A stretch of DNA of 64,000 nucleotides from an uncultured Candidatus Melainabacteria bacterium (lineage in GTDB: Bacteria > Cyanobacteriota > Vampirovibrionia > Gastranaerophilales > Gastranaerophilaceae), in NCBI GenBank assembly GCA_949902595.1, contig CATLDC010000002.1, positions 122,899 to 186,898 of the forward strand, given 5' to 3'. Below are positions 7,419 to 16,020 of the stretch, piece after piece. The translations under genes and the position numbers were made by a program. Below the pieces are notes generated by a model. The model ran no database searches, had not been told where the DNA came from, and was given only the letters and a program-made list of their open reading frames with translations. How positions within the stretch are numbered: position 1 is the first letter of the stretch; each line of letters opens with the position of its first letter.

Positions 7419-9974
7419 TTGAGTCAACAAAATATGTTTTCAGACGGTAAAATCGTACCGGTTAATATACGTGAAGAGATGAAGAAGTGCTATATCGATT
7501 ACGCAATGTCAGTAATCGTTGGTCGTGCGCTTCCGGATGTTAGAGACGGCTTGAAGCCTGTTCATAGACGTATTCTATACGCAATGAACGAACTGGGCAT
7601 GACACCTGATAAGCCGTTCAAGAAATGCGCACGTATCGTTGGTGAAGTACTTGGTAAATACCACCCGCACGGCGACAGCTCTGTTTATGAAGCGCTTGTT
7701 CGTCTGGCACAGGATTTTAACACAAGATACCTTGTTGTTGACGGGCATGGGAACTTCGGTTCTGTTGACGGTGACGGCGCCGCTGCAATGCGTTATACAG
7801 AAGCACGTATGCACAAGATTACAACTTCAATGCTCGCAGACATCGACTGCGAAACAGTTGATTTTGAGCCAAACTTTGACGGTTCTTTGGAAGAGCCTTC
7901 TGTTCTTCCTGTAAGGCTGCCGATGCTGCTTTTGAACGGTTCTGCCGGTATTGCGGTTGGTATGGCGACAAACATTCCGCCTCACAACTTACGTGAAGTT
8001 GTTGACGGAACAATTGCGCTTATTGACAACCCGCAAATAACTATTGAAGGTTTGATGGAGCACATAAAGGGACCGGACTTCCCGACAGCAGCAACAATTG
8101 TTGGTTTGGCTGACATCAAGCAGGCTTACGAAACTGGCAGGGGCTCAATCAAGATGTCTGCGGTTTCTACAATTGAAGAAATCCCGGGCGGAGCAGGAAG
8201 ACAAACAAGAACAGCGATTATTGTTACAGAGATTCCGTATCAGGTCAACAAAGCGCAATTGATTCTCAAGATTGCAGATTTAGTTAAGGAGCAGCGTATC
8301 ACCGGCATTTCAGATATCCGAGATGAGTCCGACAGAGAAGGCATGCGTATTGTAATCGAGCTTAAGCGTGATGCTAAGCCGGAAGTTGTAAAAAACAACT
8401 TGTATAAATATACGCCTCTTGCGACAACATTCGGCGTAAACATGGTAACACTTTGCGGTAAGCAGCCAAGACTGCTCAACCTATATGAAGTCTTAAACGA
8501 GTTTGTTGAACACAGGGTTGAAATTGTTACAAGAAGAACCATCTACTTCCTGAAAAAAGCAAAAATCCGTGCTCACATTTTAGCAGGTTTGTTAATAGCT
8601 TTAGGTTCTTTGGATGAAGTTATTGAACTTATCAAAAAATCAAAAACCACAGATGACGCTCGTAACGGTTTGATGAGCAGATTCGGGCTTGATATTGACC
8701 AGGCAAACGCAATCCTTGAAATGCAATTAAGAAGATTGACAGGCTTGGAACAAGATAAGATTAAAAACGAGTACGATGAACTTCTTAAAAAGATTACCGA
8801 ATATGAAGGAATTCTTGCTGACAGACAGAAAGTTCTCGATATAATTAAGTCTGAACTTATTGAAGACAGAGAAAAATACGGCGATGACAGAAAAACCCAA
8901 ATCGTTCCGGATCAAGGGGAAGTAACAATCGAGGATTTGACTCCGAATACTCCGATGGCTGTATTTATTACCCATCAGGGATATTTGAAGAGAATCTCTC
9001 TTGATACTTTTGAGCGTCAAAACCGTGCAACACGCGGTAAGGCCGGCATGAAGACAAAGGATGATGATGACATCCAGCACTTCTTCACAGCGATGATGCA
9101 TGACAAGGTATTGTTCTTCTCATCCAAGGGTATTGTATACAGCCTGAATGTTTACGACTTCCCTGAAGGCGGAAGACAGTCTAAGGGCTTGCCAATCGTA
9201 AACGTGCTTCCGATTGAGCAGGGTGAAAGAATCACGGCGGTTGTGCCTGTAAGCAGCTTCTCGCATGATTTGAATCTAATTATGTTGACTCAAAAGGGTT
9301 ACATAAAGAGAATCGAGCTTGACAACTTCTCAAGCATTAGAAGAAGCGGTATCATTGCGATTTCACTAGAAGAAGGCGACAAGTTGAACTGGGTTAAGCT
9401 TGCAAATCCGAATGATGAAATCATTATTGGTACATCTTGTGGTATGGCAATCAGATTCCCGATTGAAGACTTGAGACCGCTTGGCAGAAGTGCAAGAGGA
9501 GTTAACTCAATGAAGCTTCGTGCTGCTGATACGATTATCGGGTGCGACATTGTTCCGAGAAATTACGATGCTGACTTGCTTGTAGTAACATCAGACGGAT
9601 TTGGAAAACGTACTAAGCTTTCAGAGTTCCGCTCACAGAACAGAGGAGGAATCGGGCTTATTGCAACCAAGTTCAAGTCAAACATGTCAAGGCTTGTAGC
9701 GCTCACAATCGTTGAAGAAAAAGACGAAATAATGATGGTTACAGCAAATGGCATAGTAACTAGAATCAAGGCCGGAGATATTTCTTGCCAGGGCAGACCT
9801 GCTACAGGTGTAAGAGCTCAAAACCTTACAGACAATGATACGGTTGTTTCTGTTAACAAAATTGTAAACACCGATAAGGATGATGACTCTTCTGAACCAT
9901 CCGGAGGATGCACCATAGAAGATATGACTGCCGGGGAGCAGACTTCTCTCGTTGAAGAGAATCCTGAAGTATAA
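7419..9974 (+). CDS. gyrA: DNA gyrase subunit A
   Basis: 851 residues. N-terminal breakage-reunion domain with [19 protein letters not shown], the quinolone-region segment ([15 protein letters not shown]) and the catalytic Tyr in [10 protein letters not shown]. The C-terminal beta-pinwheel holds a GyrA box (QNRGGIG), which marks gyrase rather than topoisomerase IV. With GyrB it puts negative supercoils into DNA. I start at TTG 7419 because GAGGAGAAGG lies directly upstream; a longer in-frame extension to 7377 lacks support. TTTACA-N16-TACTAT at 7361-7388 is a plausible promoter, with a small inverted repeat (ACACAAA/TTTGTGT). The 5' region 7240-7360 shows nothing else recognisable. Confidence 0.95.
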   Translation: MSQQNMFSDGKIVPVNIREEMKKCYIDYAMSVIVGRALPDVRDGLKPVHRRILYAMNELGMTPDKPFKKCARIVGEVLGKYHPHGDSSVYEALVRLAQDFNTRYLVVDGHGNFGSVDGDGAAAMRYTEARMHKITTSMLADIDCETVDFEPNFDGSLEEPSVLPVRLPMLLLNGSAGIAVGMATNIPPHNLREVVDGTIALIDNPQITIEGLMEHIKGPDFPTAATIVGLADIKQAYETGRGSIKMSAVSTIEEIPGGAGRQTRTAIIVTEIPYQVNKAQLILKIADLVKEQRITGISDIRDESDREGMRIVIELKRDAKPEVVKNNLYKYTPLATTFGVNMVTLCGKQPRLLNLYEVLNEFVEHRVEIVTRRTIYFLKKAKIRAHILAGLLIALGSLDEVIELIKKSKTTDDARNGLMSRFGLDIDQANAILEMQLRRLTGLEQDKIKNEYDELLKKITEYEGILADRQKVLDIIKSELIEDREKYGDDRKTQIVPDQGEVTIEDLTPNTPMAVFITHQGYLKRISLDTFERQNRATRGKAGMKTKDDDDIQHFFTAMMHDKVLFFSSKGIVYSLNVYDFPEGGRQSKGLPIVNVLPIEQGERITAVVPVSSFSHDLNLIMLTQKGYIKRIELDNFSSIRRSGIIAISLEEGDKLNWVKLANPNDEIIIGTSCGMAIRFPIEDLRPLGRSARGVNSMKLRAADTIIGCDIVPRNYDADLLVVTSDGFGKRTKLSEFRSQNRGGIGLIATKFKSNMSRLVALTIVEEKDEIMMVTANGIVTRIKAGDISCQGRPATGVRAQNLTDNDTVVSVNKIVNTDKDDDSSEPSGGCTIEDMTAGEQTSLVEENPEV

Positions 9975-10134
9975 AAAGTTATGGCGATTCTTCGCTAAGA
10001 TTTAACGCAGATTTCTTAATATTTGAGTACTTACCCGCTCAGAATGACGGCATTTTTCTGTCATTCTGAGCGGGTAAGATTTCTATATTTGGGGTGAAAT
10101 TATTTACCCCCAGCGAAGAATCGTCATAACTTTT
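9974..10134. repeat. Nested inverted repeat, hairpin-forming, between gyrA and the convergent gene
   Basis: Outer arms 9974-9996 and 10112-10134 are reverse complements at 22 of 23 positions. Inner arms 10030-10048 and 10060-10078 are perfect over 19 bp around an 11-nt loop and contain TCATTCTGAGCG. A third small hairpin (GGGGT/ACCCC) lies at 10091-10110. The outer arms touch the stop codons of both convergent genes. It could act as a two-way terminator and looks like a miniature repeat element. Confidence 0.75.
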
Positions 10135-11455
10135 ACCCAAAGATTTTTTCAGTCAACGCCTTGAGTTTTTCAAAGTCATAGCCGCTTGTGATAATTCCTT
10201 CAAATGAACTATTGCAATGATCGTAATTGCATTCGGCTTTTTCAGATGTATATATTACGTCAAAGCCATCATAGGTAGAACCACCCTCTTCTATATCTGG
10301 TGTTGTGTCATGAGAAATATATATATCGCAAATTTCCCCGTTTTCATCATAATATACTTGTATCCATCTTCCATCAGGAAGCGCAACATGTTTCCAATCT
10401 TTGTCTCCTATTACTTCCGGTTTAGGCTCCATATTTGCTACTTCTGCAAGGAATTTATTAGCATCATCAAATGTTTTCTGAGCCTTTGGTTTTTTGTTTT
10501 TATTAAAGTCATTGATTTTAGTCGTCTCTTTGTTGTATTGAGTCATTTGTTCGTTGTAAGTTTTTACCTTATCACGCTCCTTAGAGGTAAAATTCTTACA
10601 GTATTCGTTGATATTTTCTTTTATTTTATCGAGTGACCAACTGCCGGCATTTTCTTTGTAATATTGACTCAGTGTAATCCGGTTTTCACCTTTGCCAGAG
10701 CCCCAGCCATATTCATCTCCCTTTTGTCCAAGTGGAGTCAAAACATATTTAATAACTTCATCTTTGTCAAACCCGTATCCAAGCGCATTGACACCATCAA
10801 TGCAATCAACAATATCCGGGAACGCCTCAAGAACATATACTACATTGTCCTTTGTAATCAATTTCAAAGTCTCTTCTGCTTTATCAACATCTCCTGGACT
10901 AAATGGCGGTGTAAGAGAATTAAGCGCATTTCTGATTTTGTTAGCGACTTCTCTGCCTTCTTTTTGGTTCTTGATAATTGAATCAACTTCAGCTTTATTT
11001 TTCGGCTTTTGAACAGTTCTTTTAGGGCTTGGTACCGTAACCTTTACTGACTCAGCATCTTTTGCTGCCTGTTCTTTATTAACGGTAGATGCTTCTTGAA
11101 CCGCTGTTTCCTCTGGTGATTCGGTTGGTGGCTCTGGGGTTGTTGGGGTTTGCGCTGCCCCCGTTTCTTCTGTGCCAGCTGTCCCTTTAGAAATCTCTAT
11201 TCCGAGCCATTCTTTTGCAAGCTCATCAACAGCTTTGCCCGCTTTTGCAGCATTCCTTACAACATAAGTAGTAATAGAGTTCATTGCACTAACGACATCA
11301 ATAGATTCTTTGATAGTCTTTCCGCCTTTATCCGCAACAAATTCGTTCCAAATAGATGCATTAATCTTGCCGTCTTTGCTTCCGTCAGCTGCATCAAGTT
11401 TTTGTGCAATTTTTCCGGCTAATGTGCCGTTCAATAGTGGGTTTACTTCTGTCAT
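10133..11455 (-). CDS. Unrecognised protein with EF-hand-like N-terminus
   Basis: 440 residues, no signal peptide or clear membrane segment. Residues 24-35 read like an EF-hand loop (DGSKDGKINASI), though position 12 is Ile instead of Glu. A Pro/Thr/Glu-rich linker follows (about 110-150), then a long lysine-rich helical region and a C-terminal domain with acidic Gly-turns (LPDGRWIQVYYDENGEI). I start at the ATG at 11455, 5 nt after AGGAG. One arm of a palindromic repeat element (11490-11517) lies in its 5' region. I do not recognise a family. The flexible linker and calcium-type loop suggest a secreted or surface-linked role, but this is weak inference. Confidence 0.8.
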   Translation of the reverse strand: MTEVNPLLNGTLAGKIAQKLDAADGSKDGKINASIWNEFVADKGGKTIKESIDVVSAMNSITTYVVRNAAKAGKAVDELAKEWLGIEISKGTAGTEETGAAQTPTTPEPPTESPEETAVQEASTVNKEQAAKDAESVKVTVPSPKRTVQKPKNKAEVDSIIKNQKEGREVANKIRNALNSLTPPFSPGDVDKAEETLKLITKDNVVYVLEAFPDIVDCIDGVNALGYGFDKDEVIKYVLTPLGQKGDEYGWGSGKGENRITLSQYYKENAGSWSLDKIKENINEYCKNFTSKERDKVKTYNEQMTQYNKETTKINDFNKNKKPKAQKTFDDANKFLAEVANMEPKPEVIGDKDWKHVALPDGRWIQVYYDENGEICDIYISHDTTPDIEEGGSTYDGFDVIYTSEKAECNYDHCNSSFEGIITSGYDFEKLKALTEKIFG

Positions 11456-11604
11456 ACAATTCTCCTTTATACAAATTAAGTTACATCCCATGTAACACAA
11501 TACCCATTCTGTTACATGTGCTACGCACGTAGACCGTCTTGCCCTTATGGTATTTGGCCTACAGGCTTGGCGCTTTTGGGCTTGTTTTGTGACTACAAGT
11601 TGGG

Positions 11605-11643
11605 CACGTTCCCTCCCTGGATGGGGAGGGCTAGGGTGGGGTG
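11605..11643. repeat. GC-rich 39-bp dispersed repeat
   Basis: An imperfect palindrome (CCCTCCCTGGATGGGGAGGG core). Its reverse complement matches 47186-47224, inside pabA, at 37 of 39 positions. Confidence 0.8.
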
Positions 11644-11669
11644 TAACATACGCTGGACAAGGGATTGCT

Positions 11670-11703
11670 CCCTCACCCCAACCCTCTCCCTAAGGAGAGG
11701 GGG
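11670..11703. repeat. GC-rich dispersed repeat, second subtype
   Basis: CCCTCACCCCAACCCTCTCC followed by an AGGAGAGGG arm; it resembles the repeat at 53277-53313 in reverse orientation. Confidence 0.7.
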
Positions 11704-11743
11704 CTAAGTTTATAAACTTTTGTAACAATTTATCCGCAAACCC

Positions 11744-11770
11744 TAAAGTTTTCTAAATTTGTGCCGTATA
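11744..11770 (+). promoter_or_regulatory. Sigma28 (FliA)-type promoter, possibly orphan
   Basis: TAAAGTTT, 11 nt, GCCGTATA matches the sigma28 consensus in both boxes and spacing. The next plus-strand gene is ilvC, 240 nt away, an unlikely target. The promoter may be orphaned by rearrangement or drive a small RNA. Confidence 0.65.
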
Positions 11771-11826
11771 TATTAGTACGAATGTAACTCAATGGGTATT
11801 GTGTTACATTTAATGTTACTCTTTAC

Positions 11827-11850
11827 AAAAAAAAGAGCCTAATCGGCTCT
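11827..11850 (-). terminator. Rho-independent terminator, minus strand
   Basis: AGAGCC and GGCTCT pair around a 5-nt loop, followed on the minus strand by eight U. No intact minus-strand gene precedes it, only the fragment at 11885-12000. Confidence 0.65.
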
Positions 11851-11884
11851 TGGAATTAAGAATAGCTGGAAGTATGAAAAAGAT

Positions 11885-12000
11885 TTAATAATTATATTTA
11901 ACCCGAACTGCGGTTTTGAATCCATTACCAGACCAGGCAATTCCGTATCGCCCGGGTGGGTAGTTCTTATATTGGTGGTATAATTGTCTGTGTAAGGAGG
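11885..12000 (-). pseudogene. Possible 3' remnant of a lost gene
   Basis: An open stretch of about 38 codons with no start reads as a plausible protein C-terminus (YPPGRYGIAWSGNGFKTAVR) and ends at TAA 11885, 35 nt before a terminator. The upstream part is replaced by the ilvC leader. I cannot name the family, and chance remains possible. Confidence 0.3.
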
Positions 12001-12009
12001 AGTGTAATT

Positions 12010-13035
12010 ATGAGTGAACTAAAAATTTACCTTGATAAAGATATTAATAAAGACCTTATTAAAACAAAAAAAATCGCCGTTATCGGCTTTGGCTCACAAG
12101 GCTACGGACAGGGACTGAACCTTAAGGATTCCGGCTGCGATGTCATATTCGGCCTAAGACAAGGCGGAGCCTCTGATATCAAAGCAAAAGACTACGGACT
12201 TACAACCATGCCGGTCGCAGAAGCTGTGAAACAGGCTGACATTGTTCAAATTCTTATCCCTGACGAGATTCAGGCACAGGTTTACAAAGATGAGATACAG
12301 CCAAACTTAAGAGAAGGCCAGTATTTGATGTTCTCTCACGGGTTTAACATCCACTACGGATTCATTAACCCGCCCGAAGGAGTCAACGTAATTATGGTAG
12401 CGCCAAAAGCACCGGGTCATACTGTAAGAAGTGAATACAAAGCAGGACGCGGTGTGCCGTCTCTGGTTGCAGTGTACAAAGATTGCGCAGGTGATTCAAG
12501 AGAGCTTGCTCTTTCTTATGCCTCTGCCATCGGTTCCGGCCGCACAGGAATCATCGAAACCACTTTCAAAGAAGAAACTGAAACAGATTTGTTCGGAGAA
12601 CAGGTTGTACTCTGCGGCGGATGCTCCGCGCTTATTAAAACAGCTTTTGACACGCTTGTTGAAGCAGGTTATTCACCTTATATGGCGTATTTTGAAGTCT
12701 GCCATGAGCTTAAACTTATTGTTGACCTGATTTATCAGGGCGGGGTCGAAGACATGCACTACTCCATCTCAAACAACGCTGAATACGGCGACCTCACAAG
12801 AGGCGGAAAATTAATTAACTCCGGAGTCAAGGAAGAGATGAAGAAAATCTTGGCTGACATTCAGAGCGGGAAATACGCAAAAGAGTTCATGGACGAGATG
12901 TCATCAGGAGCCAAGAATTTCAACGCGCTAAGAAAGGCGTCAAAAGAGCATTTGATAGAAAAAATCGGCTCAGAAATCCGCTCATCTTTCCAGTGGGGTA
13001 CAAAAGACAAACTGGTTAACAGAGACAAAAATTAA
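12010..13035 (+). CDS. ilvC: Ketol-acid reductoisomerase
   Basis: 341 residues, a class I enzyme. The Rossmann dinucleotide motif is GFGSQGYGQGLNLKDSG, followed by FSHGFNIHY, VMVAPKAPGH and the acidic metal site in FGEQVVLCGGCSALI. The C-terminal knot domain reads YFEVCHELKLIVDLIYQGG and SNNAEYGDL. It converts acetolactate-type substrates to dihydroxy acids with NADPH and Mg2+ in valine, isoleucine and leucine synthesis. I start at ATG 12010 behind AAGGAGGA rather than at an upstream in-frame ATG. TATAAT near 11980 probably belongs to its promoter. It is monocistronic here, without ilvB/ilvN. Confidence 0.96.
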   Translation: MSELKIYLDKDINKDLIKTKKIAVIGFGSQGYGQGLNLKDSGCDVIFGLRQGGASDIKAKDYGLTTMPVAEAVKQADIVQILIPDEIQAQVYKDEIQPNLREGQYLMFSHGFNIHYGFINPPEGVNVIMVAPKAPGHTVRSEYKAGRGVPSLVAVYKDCAGDSRELALSYASAIGSGRTGIIETTFKEETETDLFGEQVVLCGGCSALIKTAFDTLVEAGYSPYMAYFEVCHELKLIVDLIYQGGVEDMHYSISNNAEYGDLTRGGKLINSGVKEEMKKILADIQSGKYAKEFMDEMSSGAKNFNALRKASKEHLIEKIGSEIRSSFQWGTKDKLVNRDKN

Positions 13036-13052
13036 TCATTTGTAACATATCA

Positions 13053-13081
13053 TTGACACACAAAATTATTTTTGTTAAGTT
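13053..13081 (+). promoter_or_regulatory. Sigma70-type promoter
   Basis: TTGACA, 17 nt, TAAGTT, 32 nt before the small gene at 13114. Confidence 0.55.
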
Positions 13082-13113
13082 GGTTGGTGTGTGAATAAAA
13101 TAGGAGTGAGAAT

Positions 13114-13443
13114 ATGAGAATCAATCCAATTAGTGTTACTTATGCCAACCAACCAGCAAGAGCAAGACGTGCAAGCTTGAAAACAGATTTGCCTGCGCCT
13201 CAAACATCAGAGCCAGCGTTCAAGGGTAAACATACCTGCGCAAAAGGTTTAGCAGCGATTTTCGGAGCGTTGGGTACAGCAGGTGCTGTTGGTGGAATTT
13301 TAATCATGACAGGCGGTCTGGCAGCTCCTGCACTGGGTGCAATTGCAGCATACGGAGGATTGTCAGCAGCAAGCGGTGCTATCATTGGACATGAAATCGA
13401 CAAAGGCGCAAAAGAAGAAGAGGAAAAGGAAAACAAAAAATAG
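13114..13443 (+). CDS. Small tagged protein with glycine-rich hydrophobic segment
   Basis: 109 residues. The N-terminus (MRINPISVTY) and the later SEPAFKG match a pattern seen in several unknown proteins of this window. After that comes a Gly/Ala-rich hydrophobic stretch (about 45-90, GLAAIFGALGTAGAVGGILI and on) typical of glycine-zipper membrane segments, and a charged tail (EEEEKENKK). It has its own promoter and terminator. Function unknown; probably membrane-inserting. Confidence 0.75.
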   Translation: MRINPISVTYANQPARARRASLKTDLPAPQTSEPAFKGKHTCAKGLAAIFGALGTAGAVGGILIMTGGLAAPALGAIAAYGGLSAASGAIIGHEIDKGAKEEEEKENKK

Positions 13444-13449
13444 TAAGGC

Positions 13450-13480
13450 AAAGGCGAATCTCAAAATGAGATTCGCCTTT
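13450..13480. terminator. Rho-independent terminator
   Basis: A perfect 14-bp stem (AAAGGCGAATCTCA and complement) with a 3-nt loop, then CTTTATTTCTT. It ends the 13114 gene and lies just past the stop of the convergent recombinase gene. Confidence 0.85.
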
Positions 13481-13489
13481 CTTTATTTC

Positions 13490-14032
13490 TTAAAGTATAA
13501 AATTCGAATAACTTTCGTCAATCTTATCCTGCTCAATTCCGATATATCTGAGTGTAATCTGCGGAGCGGAGTGGTTAAAAATCTTCTGGAGCATTACCAC
13601 ATCTTTGTACTTCTGGTAATGATGGTACCCGAAAGTTTTTCTAAGCGTGTGTGTGCCGATTTTGTACTGGATTCCGGCTTTTTTGCACGCCTTGTTTATT
13701 ATTCTATAGCACTGGGTGCGCTCCATGCGGTTATTAAATATTGAGGTAAACAATGGCTCATCCCCTCTTCTGTTATAGGTAATTTTTGCAAACATGGGCT
13801 TGAGCTTGGAGTTTATAGGGAATCTCTTTGCTTTATTGGTTTTTCGCTCAATGATATCGATATAATCCCTGTGCCTCACATCCGCGACATTCAGGTTGAG
13901 AATATCCGAAATTCTAAGTCCGCAATTTGTCCCAACGGTAAACAAGAGCAAGTTTCTAAGCCCCTGTCTTTTCAAAATCCGTTCAATCTTTTTCAAGTCT
14001 TCAATGTTTCTGATTGGCTCTACTGTGTTCAT
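13490..14032 (-). CDS. Tyrosine recombinase, short catalytic-domain type
   Basis: 180 residues made almost only of the catalytic domain: R40 (CGLRISDIL), Lys near 64, H128-T-L-R131, H154 (FNHSAP) and nucleophile Y163 (LRYIGI). The full active-site set is present. It lacks the N-terminal core-binding domain of XerC/XerD and is the size of FimB/FimE-type site-specific recombinases. I start at ATG 14032 behind AGGA. Its upstream region has a GTATTAC...GTAATAC inverted repeat (14103-14137). It could invert a local segment or be a domesticated integrase; the target site is unknown. Confidence 0.88.
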   Translation of the reverse strand: MNTVEPIRNIEDLKKIERILKRQGLRNLLLFTVGTNCGLRISDILNLNVADVRHRDYIDIIERKTNKAKRFPINSKLKPMFAKITYNRRGDEPLFTSIFNNRMERTQCYRIINKACKKAGIQYKIGTHTLRKTFGYHHYQKYKDVVMLQKIFNHSAPQITLRYIGIEQDKIDESYSNFIL

Positions 14033-14149
14033 AACTATTCCTTTCTTAATTCCAAAAATACGGCTGCCAATAGCCGAAATATTTAATAGCAGCAAGAAAG
14101 GCGTATTACCATTGATTTTATTGGATAAATGTAATACATAAACAAAAAA

Positions 14150-14172
14150 AACGGGCGAATAATTCGCCCGTT
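14150..14172. terminator. Rho-independent terminator, bidirectional
   Basis: AACGGGCGAA and TTCGCCCGTT form a 10-bp stem with A-runs on one side and T-runs on the other. On the minus strand it ends the gene at 14176-14886. Confidence 0.85.
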
Positions 14173-14175
14173 TTT

Positions 14176-14886
14176 TTACTTATTAGTCTTTTTTGACTTA
14201 TGGGAATGCTCTGCTAAATAATCTTCTCTTGTTATTGAGAATTTAGGCTTGGACCGTCCGCCATATGTTCCATCATAAAAATCAACAGAAAGTGCATCAG
14301 GATTTTTCTTAAATACCTGCTCTGCGTACTTTTCAAACTCTTTTTGTGGTACATCTGACGCATCAGAAGGTCGCACCGTATTGGTTGACTTTAAATATTT
14401 AGCTATAAAATCCGGCAAAGGAATATTATACCTATCTTTATTTTGAGACAACTCCACCATGCTGTCATCAGAGGCTTCAGCCTTCCCGAGGGCTTTGAAT
14501 ACTTCATTTATAGGCGCTTTTATAAGTGTAAAATTGGTATGCTCTACTTTTTCAGCATAACCTTCTGGACGAAATTCACCATTTGCCCATATGTCAACAG
14601 TAGTTGAAAAATTTGATAGCAATTCTTTATGGTGCAATTTTGTTGAAGCTAGGTTAATAACTGTCCTCGGGTCGTCTTTTTGCACATCTTTAATAATATA
14701 TTTAGTAATCGATTCTATTACTGACTGTAATCCATATATCATTTTTGTGCTTAGTGCTATTTTTTCGCCATCAAATTTATCCAACATTATATAGCCCTTG
14801 AATGCCGGCTGTGATTTTATTTTATTTGGTTGATTATGACGAGTATTTTGATTCTTTGTAGATAGGGATATTGGCCTTATGTTCAT
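14176..14886 (-). CDS. Unrecognised tagged protein
   Basis: 236 residues with the N-terminal pattern MNIRPISLSTKN...SQPAFKG shared with other unknowns here. No signal peptide or membrane segment. The middle part alternates short helices and strands (MIYGLQSVIESITKYIIKDV; TVDIWANGEFRPEGYAEKVE), and the end is basic (HSHKSKKTNK). It lies between the recombinase and a TA pair. AAGGAG lies 5-6 nt before the ATG. No family recognised. Confidence 0.75.
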   Translation of the reverse strand: MNIRPISLSTKNQNTRHNQPNKIKSQPAFKGYIMLDKFDGEKIALSTKMIYGLQSVIESITKYIIKDVQKDDPRTVINLASTKLHHKELLSNFSTTVDIWANGEFRPEGYAEKVEHTNFTLIKAPINEVFKALGKAEASDDSMVELSQNKDRYNIPLPDFIAKYLKSTNTVRPSDASDVPQKEFEKYAEQVFKKNPDALSVDFYDGTYGGRSKPKFSITREDYLAEHSHKSKKTNK

Positions 14887-15063
14887 TTCTTACTCCTTTC
14901 TTTACATGTACCTACTTAATTTACAATATCCTAATATCTGATATTAAAGTTCGTCTTCATAATTGTTTACAAAAAGATAATTCTTGAATCGGTAGGTTTC
15001 CCCGTGTAAATGAACAGTCAATTTGATGATTTTGAACAGGGATTTTGAGAAAATTTAGATATC

Positions 15064-15109
15064 TTGCATTATGTATTACAATGCAGTATAATGTAATTAA
15101 CTGTAATAC
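15064..15109 (+). promoter_or_regulatory. Promoter and likely operator of the RHH/ParE pair
   Basis: TTGCAT, 17 nt, TATAAT is close to consensus. Half-sites GTATTACA (15073), TGTAATTA (15092) and TGTAATAC (15102) surround the -10 box, the expected layout for antitoxin autoregulation. Confidence 0.65.
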
Positions 15110-15121
15110 AAGGAGTAAAAT

Positions 15122-15349
15122 ATGGCTGAGCAATTTTCACTAAGACTTTCCAAGGGAATGAAAGACAAGCTTCAAGAACTAGCTGATGCAACTGGCAGAA
15201 CAAAAGCATTTCTGGCACAAGATGCAATTGAGCGATATCTTGAATTAGAATCTTGGCAAATAAAAGCTATTCAGGATGGAATTAATGCTGTCGATGAAGG
15301 GAAAGTTGTTTCTTATGAAGATATAAAAAAGGAATGGGGTATAAAATAA
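15122..15349 (+). CDS. Ribbon-helix-helix antitoxin
   Basis: 75 residues. The N-terminus (EQFSLRLSKGMKDKLQELAD, then GRTKAFLAQDAIERYLE) is a CopG/RelB-type ribbon-helix-helix, and the C-terminus (SYEDIKKEWGIK) is a typical toxin-binding tail. AAGGAG lies before the ATG. The stop codon abuts the toxin ATG with no gap, so translation is coupled. Confidence 0.88.
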   Translation: MAEQFSLRLSKGMKDKLQELADATGRTKAFLAQDAIERYLELESWQIKAIQDGINAVDEGKVVSYEDIKKEWGIK

Positions 15350-15640
15350 ATGGGGGTAAATGATATACAAGAAATTATATTTACCATTCCTGCACAAGAA
15401 GATTTAAGAGCAATAAAACAATATATTTGTTGTGATAATTTTAAAATGGCACAAGAAGTTATTAAACATATTTTGAGTTGTATTGAAAATTTAAAAGACA
15501 ATCCATCAATTGGTAGAGCCGGCAGAATTTTAAGAACAAGAGAATTGGTTATTTCAAAATATCCATACATTGTACCTTATCAAGTCAGAGATAATAATGT
15601 TTATATTTTGAGAGTATTGCATACTTCCCGGATTTGGTAA
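15350..15640 (+). CDS. ParE/RelE-superfamily toxin
   Basis: 96 residues with ParE signatures: FTIPAQEDLRAIKQYI, LKDNPSIGRAGRILRTRELVI, YPYIVPYQVRDNNVYILRVLHT-type ending. ParE toxins block gyrase, while RelE relatives cut mRNA; the YIVPYQV...RVLHTSR end favours ParE. It directly follows its antitoxin. Confidence 0.87.
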   Translation: MGVNDIQEIIFTIPAQEDLRAIKQYICCDNFKMAQEVIKHILSCIENLKDNPSIGRAGRILRTRELVISKYPYIVPYQVRDNNVYILRVLHTSRIW

Positions 15641-15850
15641 CGAGGATTTAAATATTGAAATGTAATTTAGAAATGGGGTCTAGCAAATCTCCAATGAATC
15701 TGGTACTTTCAGGTTTTCTCCTATCTAGCAATAATATTACACATGAACAATCTTCATAACACAAGCCTTACAGTCAGTAAGTCGACTTTACATGAACTGC
15801 CCAACAACCTCAAACTACTCAATAAAATATACCCCGGACTAAAAAACTGA
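15641..15850. other. Intergenic stretch, no clear gene
   Basis: On the minus strand a 40-codon frame without a start (ends 15651) contains DRRKPESTRFIGDLLDPISK, which looks protein-like and may be a relic of a lost gene. Otherwise nothing is recognisable. Confidence 0.3.
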
Positions 15851-15871
15851 AAGTATCAAATGTTGATACTT
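15841..15871 (-). terminator. Terminator after tRNA-fMet
   Basis: AAGTATCAA and TTGATACTT pair around a 3-nt loop; on the minus strand a CAGTTTTTT tail follows. It lies 10 nt past the tRNA 3' end. Confidence 0.75.
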
Positions 15872-15880
15872 CCAGTGAAA

Positions 15881-15957
<77 letters not shown>

Positions 15958-16020
15958 ATATTCAATTTACATTCTTATTATCTAACGCTGAAAACTAAAA
16001 ATCAAGTCCGGTTTTTAAAT

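Larger units (their letters stand above)
11490..11809. repeat. Palindrome-bounded element, copy 1
   Basis: Bounded by two 28-bp near-palindromes, 11490-11517 and 11782-11809, built from ATGTAACACAAT half-sites around a 4-nt centre. The two are reverse complements of each other (centre ACCC on the left, GGGT on the right). Residues 11490-11599 match 59951-60061 in the third element, including GTGCTACGCACGTAG and GACTACAAG. The inside also holds two GC-rich dispersed repeats and a sigma28-type promoter. No coding capacity is credible; a 63-codon frame at 11516 only translates the repeats. Confidence 0.7.

Noticed and set aside
10217..10636. 139-codon plus-strand frame
   Set aside because: Antisense to the 10133-11455 gene, hydrophobic by complement of a Lys/Glu-rich protein, no ribosome site.
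11516..11707. 63-codon frame ending in SLTPTLSLRRGG
   Set aside because: It only translates the dispersed repeats inside the palindrome-bounded element; no start signal.
11490..11809. CRISPR array
   Set aside because: Only two palindromic units per locus and no spacer-repeat regularity; no cas genes.
11956..12009. Upstream in-frame ATG for ilvC
   Set aside because: It would add 18 residues unlike the family; AAGGAGGA directly precedes the ATG at 12010.
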